64,000 nucleotides of DNA from Paramecium tetraurelia (GCF_000165425.1 NW_001799013.1:126028-190027); one strand, 5' to 3'. Counted from the stretch's first letter, positions 20,690 through 34,245 are shown. Made by a program: numbers and translations. Notes: generated from the letters alone by a model not told the origin.

Positions 20690-23420
20690 ATATACAACTT
20701 AAACATTATTCACTTAGGTTATAGAAGTATAAAATTTGATATGACATTCTATTACAATAAATCTTAAAATTTTACTTTAACAAATCCTACCTTGATCTTA
20801 ATAGAAACCAGTAATACAAGGACATTAAGAATTACTGATTAATCAATTCGTTTTGTATTTGTATCACAAGAAACAAGTCCAACAGGATCTTTCAAAGTTA
20901 TCGCAATTTTAATTCATTAGATTTTCATAATATCTAGCTATACAATCACAAGTATTCCCAGAATTGAATTATCTAAAATTATCAGTTGAATATCTTGAAC
21001 GGTAATTGGAATTAGCACAAGTCGAAAAAGATGTATTACATAATTTACTCTGTTTATCAACACTTGATTCATACATTCCATCAATACAAATACAGTCATT
21101 ATTCTTCACAATTCGAAATTAACCACAAGATGGACATTTGTCAATAGACTAATTACAAGTTTATAACTTGAAGAACATTACTCACAGACTCTATTAATTT
21201 TAAGATAACTCAATGATTATTCACATGTTTTAGTTTTGAGTTGAGCTCCCTAAGTTCATTAGCATTACATTAAGTACGATTATTTTATTAGATTTGCATG
21301 TAAGACAATTTGAATTGCATTTAGAACAAATTTTTAAACCAATTTCATTATAGCCCTATTAACATTTACAATTGGTTTCTATTTTTTGTTTATGGATATG
21401 ATAAGTATTAATACAATAATCCAACAAAACTTAGACACTACACATCACATTTTTAGCAAGATATTGAATGACCATCATCGTAATAACCAAATAAACATTT
21501 ACAAGTATTACTATAAAAGACTCTATTTTAATTACTCATAGCAACACATGAAATGCAGGAATTAGAAGCTCCCTAGTTACAACTTAAACATGAATAGTGG
21601 TATTTTGACAATTTTCAATCCCATTATCATAATATCCAATATCACAATCACAAGATAAGTTTTGATCATTATAAATTATATTTGACTCACATAAACGTAG
21701 TTCACATTTGGTATTAAATTTGCTACATCTAAGACATGAGTAATGGCATTCTAAAATTATAGAAATTACTAATACCTTAACAAACTTCATTTTATCCATC
21801 ATCATAATATCTTCAAATGCATTAGCATCTATTAAAACTTGATATAAATGATCTAAAACTATTACAACTAATGAAGAAAACCTTTATTTGTAATATGTTT
21901 TAATTGTTTGATTTATTAATAACAAAACATCTGTATCCAAACAAGAAATACAGCTTTCAGGTAGCCTATTGCGTTCATTAAAATTTGTAACTGCATTCTA
22001 TTGATTAAAGTCTAATAATACTCTAACAAAAAGGTAATTTTGCATCAAAATTTACTATTTTACAAATAAAAGCATTTCCTACTTAGTATCTAATATCAGA
22101 ATCTATAAATGTAGGCAATTTCCTTCATCAATTCCTCCGTATGTTCGACAAGAAAGATGACATTCTAATGATGATTTTTATTATATACTTTCACATTTAA
22201 CCAACCATTATAATGAAATTTACTTATTGCAGCTCCATCAAATTTAGCAATACATCTACAATATCTACATGTTTTATCATAAATTAATAATAATCTATAT
22301 TTCCAACTAATTATATGTCACTGTTGCATGAAGTACAATTATCAAAACTATTAATAAATTCATAACAGAATATGCACTATAAACTAGATTTTGCATCTAA
22401 AATTACTTGTGCATTCCTAAACTTCCATTTCAAAATAATGTGGTTTACATATGCATTCATTTTCTTTAGTTCTCTATTTGCAATAAAATCACATGAGACA
22501 CAATTATTATCATCCTAACCATAACAATTTTGCATTTGAAATGACATTCTATTATTAAAATATAGATTACTTAAAGAAGTTTTTCATTTACTTTGTCAAA
22601 GTATTCACCTGGACAATAACAACCCATGATTGGACCAAGAATGCGAAAGGAATTTAATAGACAACTTAAAAAATTTTCTGCATAAGTTCGAAAAGTTTAA
22701 TATTTATATGAACATTCTAATAGATCATGAATAATAAATAGTTACTTTTACACTAATCAACTCCTAGTTCGTCCTAATATCCATCCATGCATTTACATGT
22801 ATTGCCTTTTTACCGCCTAAAATGAAGATCTAAAGAACAAACTACACAATATTAACAAGAATAGTGGAATTCGACGGATATTGATAATAATTACTTGCAC
22901 ATTCTAATTATCCAATATCATAATACCCAATTGTACAAACATAATAAGATAATAACTATTGTCTATAGGTTGAATCAAATGTTAGGCAATTAGATGAATA
23001 AGGACCATAGTAAGTTTAAAAAGTGCAATCGCATTATTGAGAATTCAATGCCCATCATCAAATAGTTTAAGGATGAACATACGCATTCAAATTAAGTAGC
23101 TAATCGATCAATTGGTTACCTACTTTCAGTGAATTGTAAGCATGTATCTTTTCAATGCTGTTTGAATAATGGTATCCTATTAATTAGATTTTATTTATTA
23201 TTACTTAATTACTATATCATCTGTTTAATCATCAAATATGAGGTTTTACATAAGCATTCTCCTTAAGATGTCAAGTATCTATGAGACCTTTCCAAACAAA
23301 ATGTACAATGATGGGGTCCAAAATCATTCCAGACCCAACATGTATATTCAAACACTCTATATTTAATTTATAGTAAGATACATATGCATATTTTTGAAGT
23401 GATAAATTAAATATATCCTA
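20690..23420 (-). pseudogene. Decayed cysteine-rich furin-like repeat protein gene
   Basis: On the minus strand, fragments in all three frames carry the furin-like pattern C-x2-C...C-x-C-x2-GYYD-x-G...C-x2-C (for example CDCDIGYYDNG, CKCLFGYYDDG, CLSCN). They are broken repeatedly by frameshifts and TGA codons and no long frame survives. A 25-nt intron with perfect GTA...TAG ends persists at 21751-21775. The intact, related gene lies just downstream at 24591-30342. This is most simply a dead tandem paralogue of a large cysteine-rich surface protein. Confidence 0.6.
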
Positions 23421-24055
23421 TTTTAAATTGGAGTAAAAACAATTCGCCAAAAAATAGAATAAATTCGTTATTCATAAATTATTGTTTATTTTATTAGCAT
23501 CAAATGATGAACACTTATTATAAATGATTCTACTTTCTAAATGAATAAATGACAAAGCTATGCTACCTGTCTTAAAATAGTTTGAAGTATTATTTATCTA
23601 TAAATATATCAAATAACTCTATATGTATAATATATTAATTAAATATTAAATTTATATATGGAAAAACTAAATTGTCACTTATCCTAATTATTTAACTTTT
23701 GATTTAATTTGAAAGCTTTAATAAACCTTATTGAATTTTACTTTAAATACCAATGAAGCTCTAGGGTATTATTACTTGAATCCCGATATTAGAATATAGA
23801 AAACCTAAATATTAAAATTATTTCTTTGAATAAATATAATAATAAATTTTATTATTTTTTTTTTATTATATTTTTTAATTCTAAACTAATAAGCACAATG
23901 AAAAATGCCTGAAATGATATGCTGGGGTCATCCATAACAAGAACAAAAATGGCCTAATATGCAACAATTTTTTTAATATATATCTTTTAAAGAATTTGTA
24001 AAAAATTCTCACTGTAAAATGATTAATAAATTCGGAATTACAAAAACAAAAATTA
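23421..24055. other. Intergenic/relic region
   Basis: AT-rich. Contains a 58-codon plus-strand ORF at about 23906 starting MPEMICWGHPQQEQKW, protein-like but without homology I can name. It may belong with the relic that follows. Confidence 0.35.
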
Positions 24056-24430
24056 ATGAATAGAATTAAATTACTTGAAAATTTAATTCAAGAATCATTA
24101 AGTAAATTAGAACCTTTTAAATTGTACCCACCATGAGCTGACCATTCATCTCTTTAAGGAATTCCTGCTCCCTATTGTCATCTAGAAGGGCATAAATATT
24201 GAGTAATTATTGCTGCAATTTGTAACTCTCTAGTAAATTATTATTATTTTATCAATAACTCTAGTTCTTAGAAACACATTAATGTTGATGCATCTCAGGA
24301 ATTGATAGATATATAATTCTGGATATAAATTTCAATAGACTGTAAATTTAGAACAGTTATTGTAATTTATTATAAAAATTATATATTATTAATTTATGCT
24401 GATATAAAAATTTAATTGACGCTATTATGA
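24056..24430 (+). pseudogene. ORF interrupted by two in-frame TGA codons
   Basis: From ATG at 24056 the frame is protein-like (LLENLIQESLSKLEPF, then YPP-TGA-ADHSSLQGIPAPYCHLEGHKY-TGA-VIIAAICNS) to a third TGA at 24428. TGA codons at 24134 and 24200 both fall where Trp would be plausible. Either a pseudogene with two point mutations, or read-through. No family recognised. Confidence 0.35.
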
Positions 24431-24590
24431 CAAAATTAAATCAAGTTTTATTCTTAATCTCTGTCAATTTCTATCAAAATTTCTATATTCAAGAATAAAT
24501 TGAATTTAAAGAGACAACAGCCGAAACAATTTATAAAAATTAAAACTAAATAGTAAATAAATAGATATAAAGTAATAATTATAATATTAT

Positions 24591-27500
24591 TCATTTTTTT
24601 TTAAAGTGGTCTATTAGATTTTTGCATTTATGAATTAATTTGATTAAAAGTTCTTTTATTAAAAAGAGTAGTTACAATCCAATAGATAGATAGATACATG
24701 CAGTAATGACCCATCCTAAATTATATATGAATTAATCATTAAACATAACAAAACTATCTTAAAATGCTAAAACAATAGTAATTCCAACAATAATTAGAAC
24801 ACCAAGATCAGGTATTAAATTTAAAAAGTATTATTATTTAGTTTCAAATGGATTATCTTATAGTAATAGGAATATATTCAATACACAAGATAAGAAACAA
24901 ATTGTTGTTTGATAAATTGGAGTTGAATATAATAATACTGTTGAAATAATAAAGATTGTTTTTCTGATTAAATTAACAAATGAATAGCTCATAGCCATTC
25001 TTTGATCAGTTTTCAATTCTTCATAAAAACAACTATATCTATCATTAAAATGTTTATAATTCAATTGATTTTTATGAGTTATTGAAATCCTATATGTAAA
25101 ATATAATAGATATCCTAATATCATTATACTTACATAAGCAAAAATTATATTTACTTTTACTACTATATATTCTGATGTTTATTAATTTGTTATCTATAAT
25201 GTTATTGCTAAACATAAATCAAGAAAACTTAATTATACTGTCTTTAATAAATTTGCTATAAAACATTCATCACATTAAACACTATTTTTATATATTTATT
25301 ACAAATATTAAGGAATATTTTAAAATTATTATTAATTAACCATCTAATCCTATTATTATTATTATTATTATTATTATTCTTATTATTCTTATTATTCTTA
25401 TTATTCTTATTATTCTTATTATTATTCATATTATTCTTATTATTCTTATTATTCTTATTATTATTCATATTATTCTTATTATTCTTATTATTCTTATTAT
25501 TATTCATATTATTCTTATTATTATTGTTATACCTTAATATTAACCTCAATTTGAAAAGCTTATTATTCTTAATCAAGTTGCTAATTTTATTAATATATAT
25601 CCTATTATTTTAATACTTAGAATGATGGTTTATTAAGTTAAAAAAATGACTGTTATGATTTTATTATTTTGAATGTTTTATTTGATGTTTTATAATAATA
25701 CTCAAGAAATCTCCTAATATATTTACAAAGTATTTTAGTACAAATTACTTATATTAAAAATATAAGAATAGTTTGAATGTTATTAAAGAATAAAGGATCT
25801 ATTCCCTTATCATTAAACTTTGTAGGGGATTAGAAATAATAAGGATCGTTTTGATTATTAAATGTGTTGACTGAGGGAAATTGTACAATATTGTCCCATT
25901 AAGCCTATAAGAATATTTGTCTGACATTTTCAGGATATGTGACATTTAAGAAGTAAAAATTGTTCAACCAACTCAAAATATCTAAAATTGACCATATAAA
26001 TTTAAATCCTCCCGCCAACATAGCAAGTGGTCCTAAAATAAGTAAGGATTACGAGACTGTTTTTGATGTTTAAGCCATTTTTTGTCCTTGTTCCTTTTAT
26101 TCCTAACTTACATAAACCTATCTTTAAGGAACGATTAAAACTTCCTTAATTGATTCTTCATCTAATGCTCTCTTTTTATATTATCCTTTATACTTAATAA
26201 TGACATGAATAACATTAACTGGTTCAACATTTTTAAAATATTCAATATCTAGATCACATTTAAGATCTGATTCTAGAATAGTATAATTATAATCAGTCTT
26301 ATTAAATTTTTCAATATGAAGTGTTGTTCCTGTACAATTGATTGCTTTTTATGAGGTATCAGCAATGATTGAATACTAATTATTATTAGAGGATTCAAAT
26401 TCCACTTCTACGTTAGGTTCAATAATCAATTCATTACCATCTTTATCAAATAAGTACCCAGGTTCGATTTAGCATTTACTACTGCATCCATCGAAATCAT
26501 TAAGATTGCGATCATCGCAGTTCTCTGATCCAGAAATTATTCCATCTCCACATTTGGAGACACAATCTCTTAATTAATAATCATAATAGTATCCTAATTT
26601 TAAATTACATTCTTTAACTTAATAATAATTATAATTGTAATTAATACAATTCTTTTAGGTAGTAACACAATCTATACAGATTTTATCGCAAACAGAACAA
26701 GAATAGTATTTATCAACAAAGTATCCTATTTTACATTGTTTACATGATTAGATACCATCAATGACTACACAATTTTAACAATTAACATCTTTACATTATT
26801 CACAATGATTGAAGATAAGATTATCATGAAAACATAAATATCCTGGTTCCAATTAACAATTAGTACATCCATCTCTAGAAATTAGATTTTAATCATCACA
26901 TTATTCTTTCAAAATATCCAGAATTCCATCTCCACAAGTGTTGACACAATTGTTGTTGATTAAATTATAACCATAATTGCAAGATTTACACACACCTTAT
27001 TAGCATTCTGCACATTAACCATTACAATCAAATTTGCATAAATAACATCCATCAAATTGAATGTTATTGCCATCATCACACTATTCTCCCTTCACAAGAA
27101 TACCATCCCCACAAATAGATTTGCATAAATTACCTGAATTAGTAGTCCAGCCTAGTTCACATTGACATTAATAGCAACCATCTAACTCATTAAGATTGCC
27201 ATCATCGCATTATTCTTAGCCAATTTTGATATTGTCTCCACATTAAGAGTCTAAACAAATTTGATCATTATTTTTGTAATAACCAGCTTTGCATTATTAA
27301 CATTGTCCTTTTATGCAAGTATTGCAATTCAAACATTCTAAAATACAAAGATGACATCCATCATTTTAAATTGAGTTTGCATCATCACATTCTTCATCCA
27401 TTGTTGTGTATCCATCTCCACAAATAGTTTAACATTACTTATCCATCATCAGATACCCTTTAACACACTCGCAATTATAGCATCCATTCAATTAGACATC

Positions 27501-30342
27501 TAGTTATCCATTATCACATATTTCATTTCCCTACACATATCCATTTCCACAAACAGCAACACATTCTTTATTAACTAAACCCCAATATTGATTACATTCT
27601 AAACATACTCCTACTGCACAAGTTGAACACTCATCAGGACAAGAATACTAGCAATTATAGCAACCATCAAATGGTAGTATGTTTCCATCTTCACATTGTT
27701 CTAAGAATGGGTCAATTAATGAATCTCCACAAATTGGTTTTGAAATAGGCAAAGGTGCTTGATATGATTTTTATATTTTATTTTCTTCAATATCAAAACA
27801 TGGATATATCTATGCTTCATTGAATGAGCATTCAGGATAACATTACATCTAAATGTTCATATATCCATCTTAACATAATTAACATTCTCCATTTACACAT
27901 AAAGAACACTCTAATTGGCATTCATATTTGCACTGATTGCATCCATCAAAAGGAACTAAATTACCATCATCGCAAACTTCCATTTCCACAACAAGAGCAT
28001 CTCCGCATATTGGTTAACATGTTTTAGTAAATTAATCCTCATAATAACCTGTTTTACAAACACAATTGGCTGATACTATTGTTCTATATTAAGTTTCATC
28101 GCAAATACAAGTTCCATGTTTTAGTGAAAATTTATCTGAACAAACTTTACATTGAGATCCTGTGACACATTATTTACAATAATTCAAAGTGCAATCTTAA
28201 CATATATAATCTGATGTAGCGGCATCATAGTTCCAAAATTAGGGTGCAGGACAACTTTGTAAATCAGTTCCTAAAGTACACACATCAAGACTAGTGCAAG
28301 AAGAGCACCCTGTTACACATTAATGAATTACAATGAAATATTCTGATATTGCACAAAATCCATCTCTTAGATCTTGTTCTGCACTGCATTCGAATTCTAT
28401 TTTGAATTGATTCGATGTGTGTTAGTAGTATTAATATATAAATGTCACACTTTCCTTACTTTCTTTACCTATTATGTTTATATCATCATTTGATTGTTAT
28501 CTAATAATAGTCTTTTACCTATAAGAATCTAAATAATAATTAAAGACCCCATTAAAATCATCTCCAAATGTGATGTTAAATCTTATAGATATGGCGTAAT
28601 GAGGATTAGTAAATGTATATGTTTTAGTGTATTTCGCATTGTTCCATGCTAAAAGACCGCCCATCACAAATTTATCATTCATAGTAGAGAAATATTATCC
28701 AGTTAAGAAATTACCTCCACTCTAGGCAACCGAATCAAAATGAGATGATATTTCATCAAATGTCATATTGGTGTCATAAAATGCTTTCACTAGATATTAT
28801 GAAACTATTATATTAATTATTTGAATTACATGGTATTTCGTCTACGTAATCTAAACAATCATTTGAGTATATGGGACATTTATTGATGCATTCAGTTCCC
28901 AAAAGGAAATATCCTTAATCACAAACTTAACACGTGGTTTCATCCAAGCATATTTAGCAATGTAATTAGCAAACTCCATAATCAATTGTTATGTTGCTAA
29001 ATCCCCATTAACTAGGAGATATCATTGTACCCTTAATTTGTAAGACTGGATTATTTGTTTTTGGATACATTACTAATTCAAATCTATATTATTAATCAAT
29101 AATAGGTGAGGAACACCTGTCTAAATTTTCAAAGGTAATACGTGTTGATNNNNNNNNNNNNNNNNNNNNNNNNNNNNNNNNNNNNNNNNNNNNNNNNNNN
29201 NNNNNNNNNNNNNNNNNNNNNNNNNNNNNNNNNNNNNNNNNNNNNNNNNNNNNNNNNNNNNNNNNNNNNNNNNNNNNNNNNNNNNNNNNNNNNNNNNNNT
29301 AGATTATCGACAATTAAATAGTGCTATCTAGACTAATATTATTTGTTGAGCCACTTTCAAAATTAAGCATATATAAATCTTTTCTTAGTCGAATTGATGA
29401 TAATTATTTTAAATTACCTAAAGGCAATGAAACAGTTTAAGACCCAAATGGTCCGGCAATATTTCTTTTAATCCAAGAGTTAAAACAATATTAAGAAAAA
29501 CTTTAAACACTTAAATATGATAAAGGTATTTCTGGAATATTGGATAAGCTTTATGAAGGATTCATAAAATTAAATTTAGATGAAATTCTAAGATCCTTTT
29601 AACAGATAAGGTTCGTATCAAATAAGTAATGATCCCTCTAACATTCTGAAATCCAGCCATATCCTTCCTAATAGAATTTAGTAAAAACATCTGAATCTAC
29701 TCGAATTATAGGTGTAACACATTTATAAGTAATAGTATCTTAGGCAAAACAAGTTAAGCAAGCGTTTGGATCAGATTCATGACATGACTCACATAAAGGA
29801 TTACAAAAAAATCCATATACTTAAAAGTTTCTTATTCTTATTTTATTTCCACTTGTAAAAGGTGTAAATTCAACAGATATTGAAAAATTCTTTTGTGGAA
29901 CTTATAATTTTGTGGTAACTATTTTTGAAAATTCAAATGAATATTCTTCAACATCATTCCTACAATTTCTACTCTGTTGTAATAATTAATTCCCTTATTT
30001 TTAGACTTACTTTAATAGAGTTGGTATTTTGGATGATCCATAATTCTAAATAAAATTAACAGAAACAGTTGATGATGAAGAATCTGAGATAGGAAAATCA
30101 TAATATATATCGAAAATGACTTAGACTTACTAGACAGAAATAGGAATGGATTTCAAAATTAAATCATTCGAGTTGTCAAGTACTATTTGTTATTCTCCGT
30201 TAGTATTACAAGTTGCTGTTTCAACACCGCTCATTATCCACCCATCTTAATTTAGCGTTAGAGTTTGATCTGTTAAGCTTTAATCTATTAGTTTCCACTG
30301 AGCTAGTGCACATGACATCATCAACAAAAACACTATAAACAT
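24591..30342 (-). CDS. Giant cysteine-rich receptor-like membrane protein
   Basis: About 1908 codons, including 50 unknown in a 150-N gap (29150-29299); one 25-nt intron (28805-28829). Order: signal peptide (MFIVFLLMMSCALA); beta-rich ectodomain of two similar halves with Cys clusters; furin-like Cys-rich segments; eight repeats of the type CGDG-x(4-10)-C-D-D-G-N-x(5)-DGC (DUF4215/Myxococcus-type Cys-rich); a short beta region; then a C terminus with about seven hydrophobic helices. A Gln/Glu-rich minisatellite (25351-25529) sits between the first and later helices and should be cytoplasmic. The frame is preserved across the gap. Such proteins are abundant in ciliates and presumed to be surface receptors or adhesins; no ligand is known. 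Confidence 0.85.
25351..25529. repeat. TTATTATTC-type minisatellite inside the giant gene
   Basis: Tandem TTA/TTC/TAT triplets on the plus strand. Read on the minus strand in gene frame with the ciliate code they give runs of Q-Q-E, Q-Q-Q-E and Q-Y-E, a Gln/Glu tract of about 60 residues between membrane helices. Longer units ending in CAT are interspersed regularly, indicating block duplication and likely length polymorphism. Confidence 0.85.
29150..29299. other. Assembly gap (150 N)
   Basis: Exactly 150 N within the ectodomain of the giant cysteine-rich gene. The minus-strand frame is open on both sides and in the same phase, so the true gap is probably a multiple of three, or the match is chance. 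Confidence 0.95.
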
Positions 30343-30696
30343 AGAATTATAAATATTGAAATATCTGTCTATAAATATCTTATTATTAATTAAGGATTAT
30401 TTATATGATGTCATTGTCTCTAAATCATCGTCTTATAAGAAATTTTATTTAGATATTTATTAATATATTCTTATATGAATAATTAGCAATATTTCTTTTT
30501 TCAACTAAATTAAAAAGGAATTTCTACATATAACATTAGAAATTAAGCGATGGAACTTTTCTTGTCGTTCTTAAGGCTTTGAATAAGCCAAATCTTAGAA
30601 TATGTCTAACAATTTTAGTTTATTTAGTGGAAAAAAAAAAATTCTCATAAATAACTAAAACGTGCTTATATTTTTTAACTAATATAATACTAAAAA
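30343..30696. other. Divergent intergenic region
   Basis: 354 bp upstream of the giant cysteine-rich gene. AT-rich; no motif recognised. Confidence 0.5.
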
Positions 30697-31210
30697 TGCC
30701 TGAAAGCAATAAATAGAAATTATATGGATTAAAAATGAAGCAATCAATAGTCTTTGATTAGTAAAAAAGGTACTAAATCATTTTTGGATTCAGGTAATCC
30801 ATAATTATTCAGGGCTTTTCCTTTCAAAAGTAAGGATAGAAGAATTCCTTATTCTCCTATTAATTTCTCAAGAACTAATTACAAAAATTATTTATCTCTA
30901 ATGAGAACTCCATCCATCAATTTCTTTTAAGGTTAAAAAATCTCATATTTCGTTGTTATTTAAGAGTTTCAGTAATTTAGTTATGTATAATGGGTTTGAA
31001 GAATTAAGAGATCTCCTTACTCAACTATCATCTAAAAGACTCTTCAGATATGACTTACTTCTATTTTTAGGATAATCTTCGTCATTTCTTGAGACTTTTT
31101 ATCCCTTTGATGATTAACCTCTAAGTAGTTTTTTATTATTATCTTTTTTCATTTATTTTATTAATTTTCAGTTCAACGAAAAAAAACTCTTCTTGCTTCA
31201 ATATCATCAA
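30697..31210 (+). pseudogene. Frameshifted gene remnant
   Basis: Protein-like frames switch twice: MPESNKQKLYGLKM at the start, then SGNPQLFRAFPFKSKDRR...LMRTPS in a second frame, then ISFKVKKSHISLLFKSF...EELRDLLTQLSS in a third. The second switch lies in a CCATCCATCAA direct repeat with no possible intron, typical of a slippage indel. No family recognised. Confidence 0.4.
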
Positions 31211-32534
31211 CCCTGAATAATGTTAAAGTACAAAAATAATAGAAGAAGTAGGTGGAATGCAAAATATAATAATAATAGGATTATATGGTTAATTAATAAC
31301 ATTTTTAATGATCCTTAATATTTATATAAAGTGCTTAATTTGATGAATGTTTTACTTCAGAATATTTAGTTGTAAAAATAAATATTTTTTTGCTTATGTA
31401 AATATACTGATTTATAATCAATTTATATTTATTTATAATTATTATTTGTTAATAAACTTAATATTTAACTTTCAATTTTATATCTACTCTTTTATTCAAT
31501 ATATAAAGAACTTTTAATCAAACCAAATCATTTTAACAAAAATGCGTTAATTAGCTATTTAGTTTTCTATCAATATATATAGATTCAATTAATAATTTTT
31601 TTAGGCCTTATCTGCTCTCTTCTGAATTAAATTTATTAATAATAATTATTATAAAACAGATCAGTTCCCAAACGAAAATTGAATATTTCACTGAAATTGA
31701 TGCAAAAATATCTAGTTACTTTATAATCCAATCTAAAAATTATAATTAGCAATTTTTTTTGGAAAATAAACATCTTATTAGAAATATTTTTAATCAACTA
31801 AAAGTAATTTAATATTTTGTCTAAATGTTTGAGCATTCAAAATGATAACACTCCATAAAATTTTCAAAAAAATATTATATCAATAATTTTTTTCAAAATT
31901 ATCTACTCAGAAGTGAAAAAAAAATCAATTTATAAAAAGATTTAATTATTACTAATTCATAATTATATGATTGAATATATAAATAAATGGACACTCTACT
32001 TGAAAATTTCACAATCATAATAAAGTACACGTTTTTGGTTCCAATATAATCGAATGAGTTTATAAATGAAAAATGTTAGTTGGATAAATATAGTTTATTT
32101 TACTTAACTATAGAGTTCTATTTTGCTTTTATTGGAAATGATGAATAAATTAATCAATTAATTATCTGTTTGATTCTATAAAGTGTGACTACCAATTTTT
32201 TAAATATGCTTTATAGTTTCTCCATTTCTAATCTCAAAATATCTATTGTATCAAGGTTGATTAGCCATCATTTTTGAAAAAATAGGGTTATTTTTGTGTT
32301 ATACTGCTTATCATTATTTAATCTTAGAAATTGCTCTATGATAAATAGTTTATTCATTAATTCTGAAATTTATTATCTTTTGGTTGATTAACTTTGATAC
32401 TTCAGAACTCAGATTAGACTTACATTAGAAATGCCATTTAAACACTTTTCAAGTTAATTCCTAGGTTTTATGAATTGAGAAATAAAAGGATTCTATAAAA
32501 TGTTAATTTATATAATTATTTAATTGTGAAATAG
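31211..32534. other. Long AT-rich intergenic region
   Basis: About 1.3 kb with no convincing coding frame, RNA gene or repeat on either strand. Confidence 0.5.
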
Positions 32535-33528
32535 ATGGAATTGGTAAAGAAAGGATTTTCAGTTTTAGTATCGATTCACAGCAAATTAATCCACAAATAT
32601 TATCAGCACTTGTACAGAAAGAGAAAATTAAGAATATTCTTTATGGGAATAGGTATTTATGAAAGTTGATAATTTACAAGGGTCATTGTATTTATTGAGA
32701 AGATTGTCATAACTGGCAATGGCATTAGCCCCTTCAATTAGAAGAAATATGACTGCCAGATATGGAGAAGAATCTTGGGCTGTAGTAACAGGAGGATCAG
32801 ATGGGATTGGTAAAGAATTTTGCATTTAATTGGCGAAATAGAAATTCAATATTGCCATAATAGGTAGGAATGCCAAGAAAATGGATTAGGTTTGTTTAGA
32901 ATTATAGGGTTTTGGAGTTCAGACTAAATTTGTTGTAGCTGATTTTAATGAGGGACATACAGTCGAATTTTATAATAAGATCTATGAATAGCTTGAGTAT
33001 TTGGATATTTCAATTTTGGTAAATAATGTGGGGGCAGCAGAAGCAGGGTAATTCGAACAAACAAAGATGGAAGATTCATTGATGATGTTGAGAGTGAATG
33101 CATTATCCACTCTAATGATGACCAGAATTCTCATTAGCAAATTGTAAAATAGAGAGAAGAAATCAGCAGTGATTACAGTCTCCTCTGGATTAGCATATCT
33201 GCCTTGTCCATTTGTTAGCGTTTATAGTGGAACAAAGGCATTCACCAATTATTTCACTTAATCTTTAGCCTTAACATCAAAGAAAATAGACTTTTTGAGC
33301 GCAACTTCTTTGGGAGTGAGTACCAAAATGTTAGGAAATAGAAAAGGTCCTAATATTCTTGAGACTAATGAATTTGTGAAAAATGTGATAAATGACTTGA
33401 GACAAGGAAAGACACACAGTTTTGGATGTTAACGACACAAAAGGTTTATCAATCACCTATTGTGGAGAAACTAAAACTTTAGAAATTAAGCAAAAATTTA
33501 AATAGGGCATAATTTGATGAATTGTTGA
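32535..33528 (+). CDS. Short-chain dehydrogenase, 3-ketoacyl-CoA reductase/17-beta-HSD type
   Basis: 321 residues with one 28-nt intron (32653-32680, ending AAG). A hydrophobic N-terminal region (residues ~1-60) suggests membrane anchoring, then a Rossmann domain: TGGSDGIGK (NADPH loop), GRN for cofactor specificity, NNVG, catalytic Ser (VSSGLAY) and Y-x3-K (YSGTK). This combination and the length match very-long-chain 3-oxoacyl-CoA reductase/HSD17B12 of the ER, which performs the second step of fatty-acid elongation. A steroid or retinoid dehydrogenase role cannot be excluded. The C terminus is basic (RHKRFINHLLWRN) but lacks a clear KKxx ER-retrieval signal. Confidence 0.85.
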
Positions 33529-33793
33529 ATGAATGAGACGATATATTAAATAATAAATAACAAAATATAGTAGATAATTTAGTTTAATTTTATGATAAAA
33601 TCATCTGGTAATAATCATAAATGGTATTAAGGACATATTTGAATATTGATAACTGAAATATAAAAATAGTTCTACCATTTATGTCCAATTGTATTAAATT
33701 TGACTTCAAATATGAAGTAAGCCCTCAAAAATTAAGAATGAATGAATTAAAAAAAGGAATTCTCTCCTTTCTCTCCTCTCAAATTAAAAAGTA

Positions 33794-34162
33794 ATGCAAT
33801 AAATGATAGAATTAAATGACTTAATTTTTGATAATCTTCAGATTAAAAGAGAAAAGAATAATGTCTCAAAAAAGAACTAGTAAATTAATAAATAAGGTCG
33901 TAATTTAACTATGAAAATGTTGATTTCTAATTTAATAATCAATTCTAGCTTATTATAAAATTATATCTATAGTATTATTTTTGTTATAGTTGGGGGAATG
34001 GAATAATTTTAGTAATAGTTTTTAAAGAGAAAAAGACTTTTTGATTCATCAGTGAGATTAAAAAGTATTTATCCAGATTAAGCGATTGAAAAGGATTAGC
34101 AATATAAACAAGGAGTGAGAAATAAGGCATGTGGTAGTTGGATAGTAATGAATAGAAAATGA
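33794..34162 (+). CDS. Small hypothetical protein (about 116-122 aa)
   Basis: One frame from ATG at 33794 to TGA at 34160-34162. An 18-nt GTATTA...TATAG segment (33972-33989) looks like an intron but is a multiple of three, so the frame is unchanged either way. The C-terminal half is basic (QQFLKRKRLFDSSVRLKSIY). No domain recognised. It ends 83 bp before the next gene. Confidence 0.45.
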
Positions 34163-34245
34163 AAGAGAATAAGAAATACGATATTCAAGATAGTTTAATA
34201 AATGTGAATTATTTATTAATTTAAAATAGTTATTACAGTATTAAA

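Noticed and set aside
21584-21805. Apparent signal peptide (FVKVLVISIIL) before Cys-rich sequence
   Set aside because: The hydrophobic stretch is the translation of a 25-nt GTA...TAG intron (21751-21775), not a signal peptide.
24056-24430. Nuclear copy of mitochondrial DNA (where TGA is Trp)
   Set aside because: Base composition is as AT-rich as the surroundings and no mitochondrial protein is recognisable; kept only as a TGA-interrupted ORF.
25351-25529. CRISPR-like direct repeats
   Set aside because: Simple triplet minisatellite without unique spacers, inside a coding sequence of a eukaryote.
25256-25576. Asn/Lys-rich ORF in the standard code
   Set aside because: Wrong frame of the minisatellite. 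The gene frame gives Gln/Glu and is continuous with the membrane helices on both sides.
29300-29610. Plus-strand coding-like frame inside the giant minus-strand gene, next to the N gap
   Set aside because: The minus-strand frame is also fully open here and reads naturally (RNIAGPFGSQTVSLPLGN), in phase with both flanks. The plus-strand frame is a shadow, so no misassembled insert is needed.
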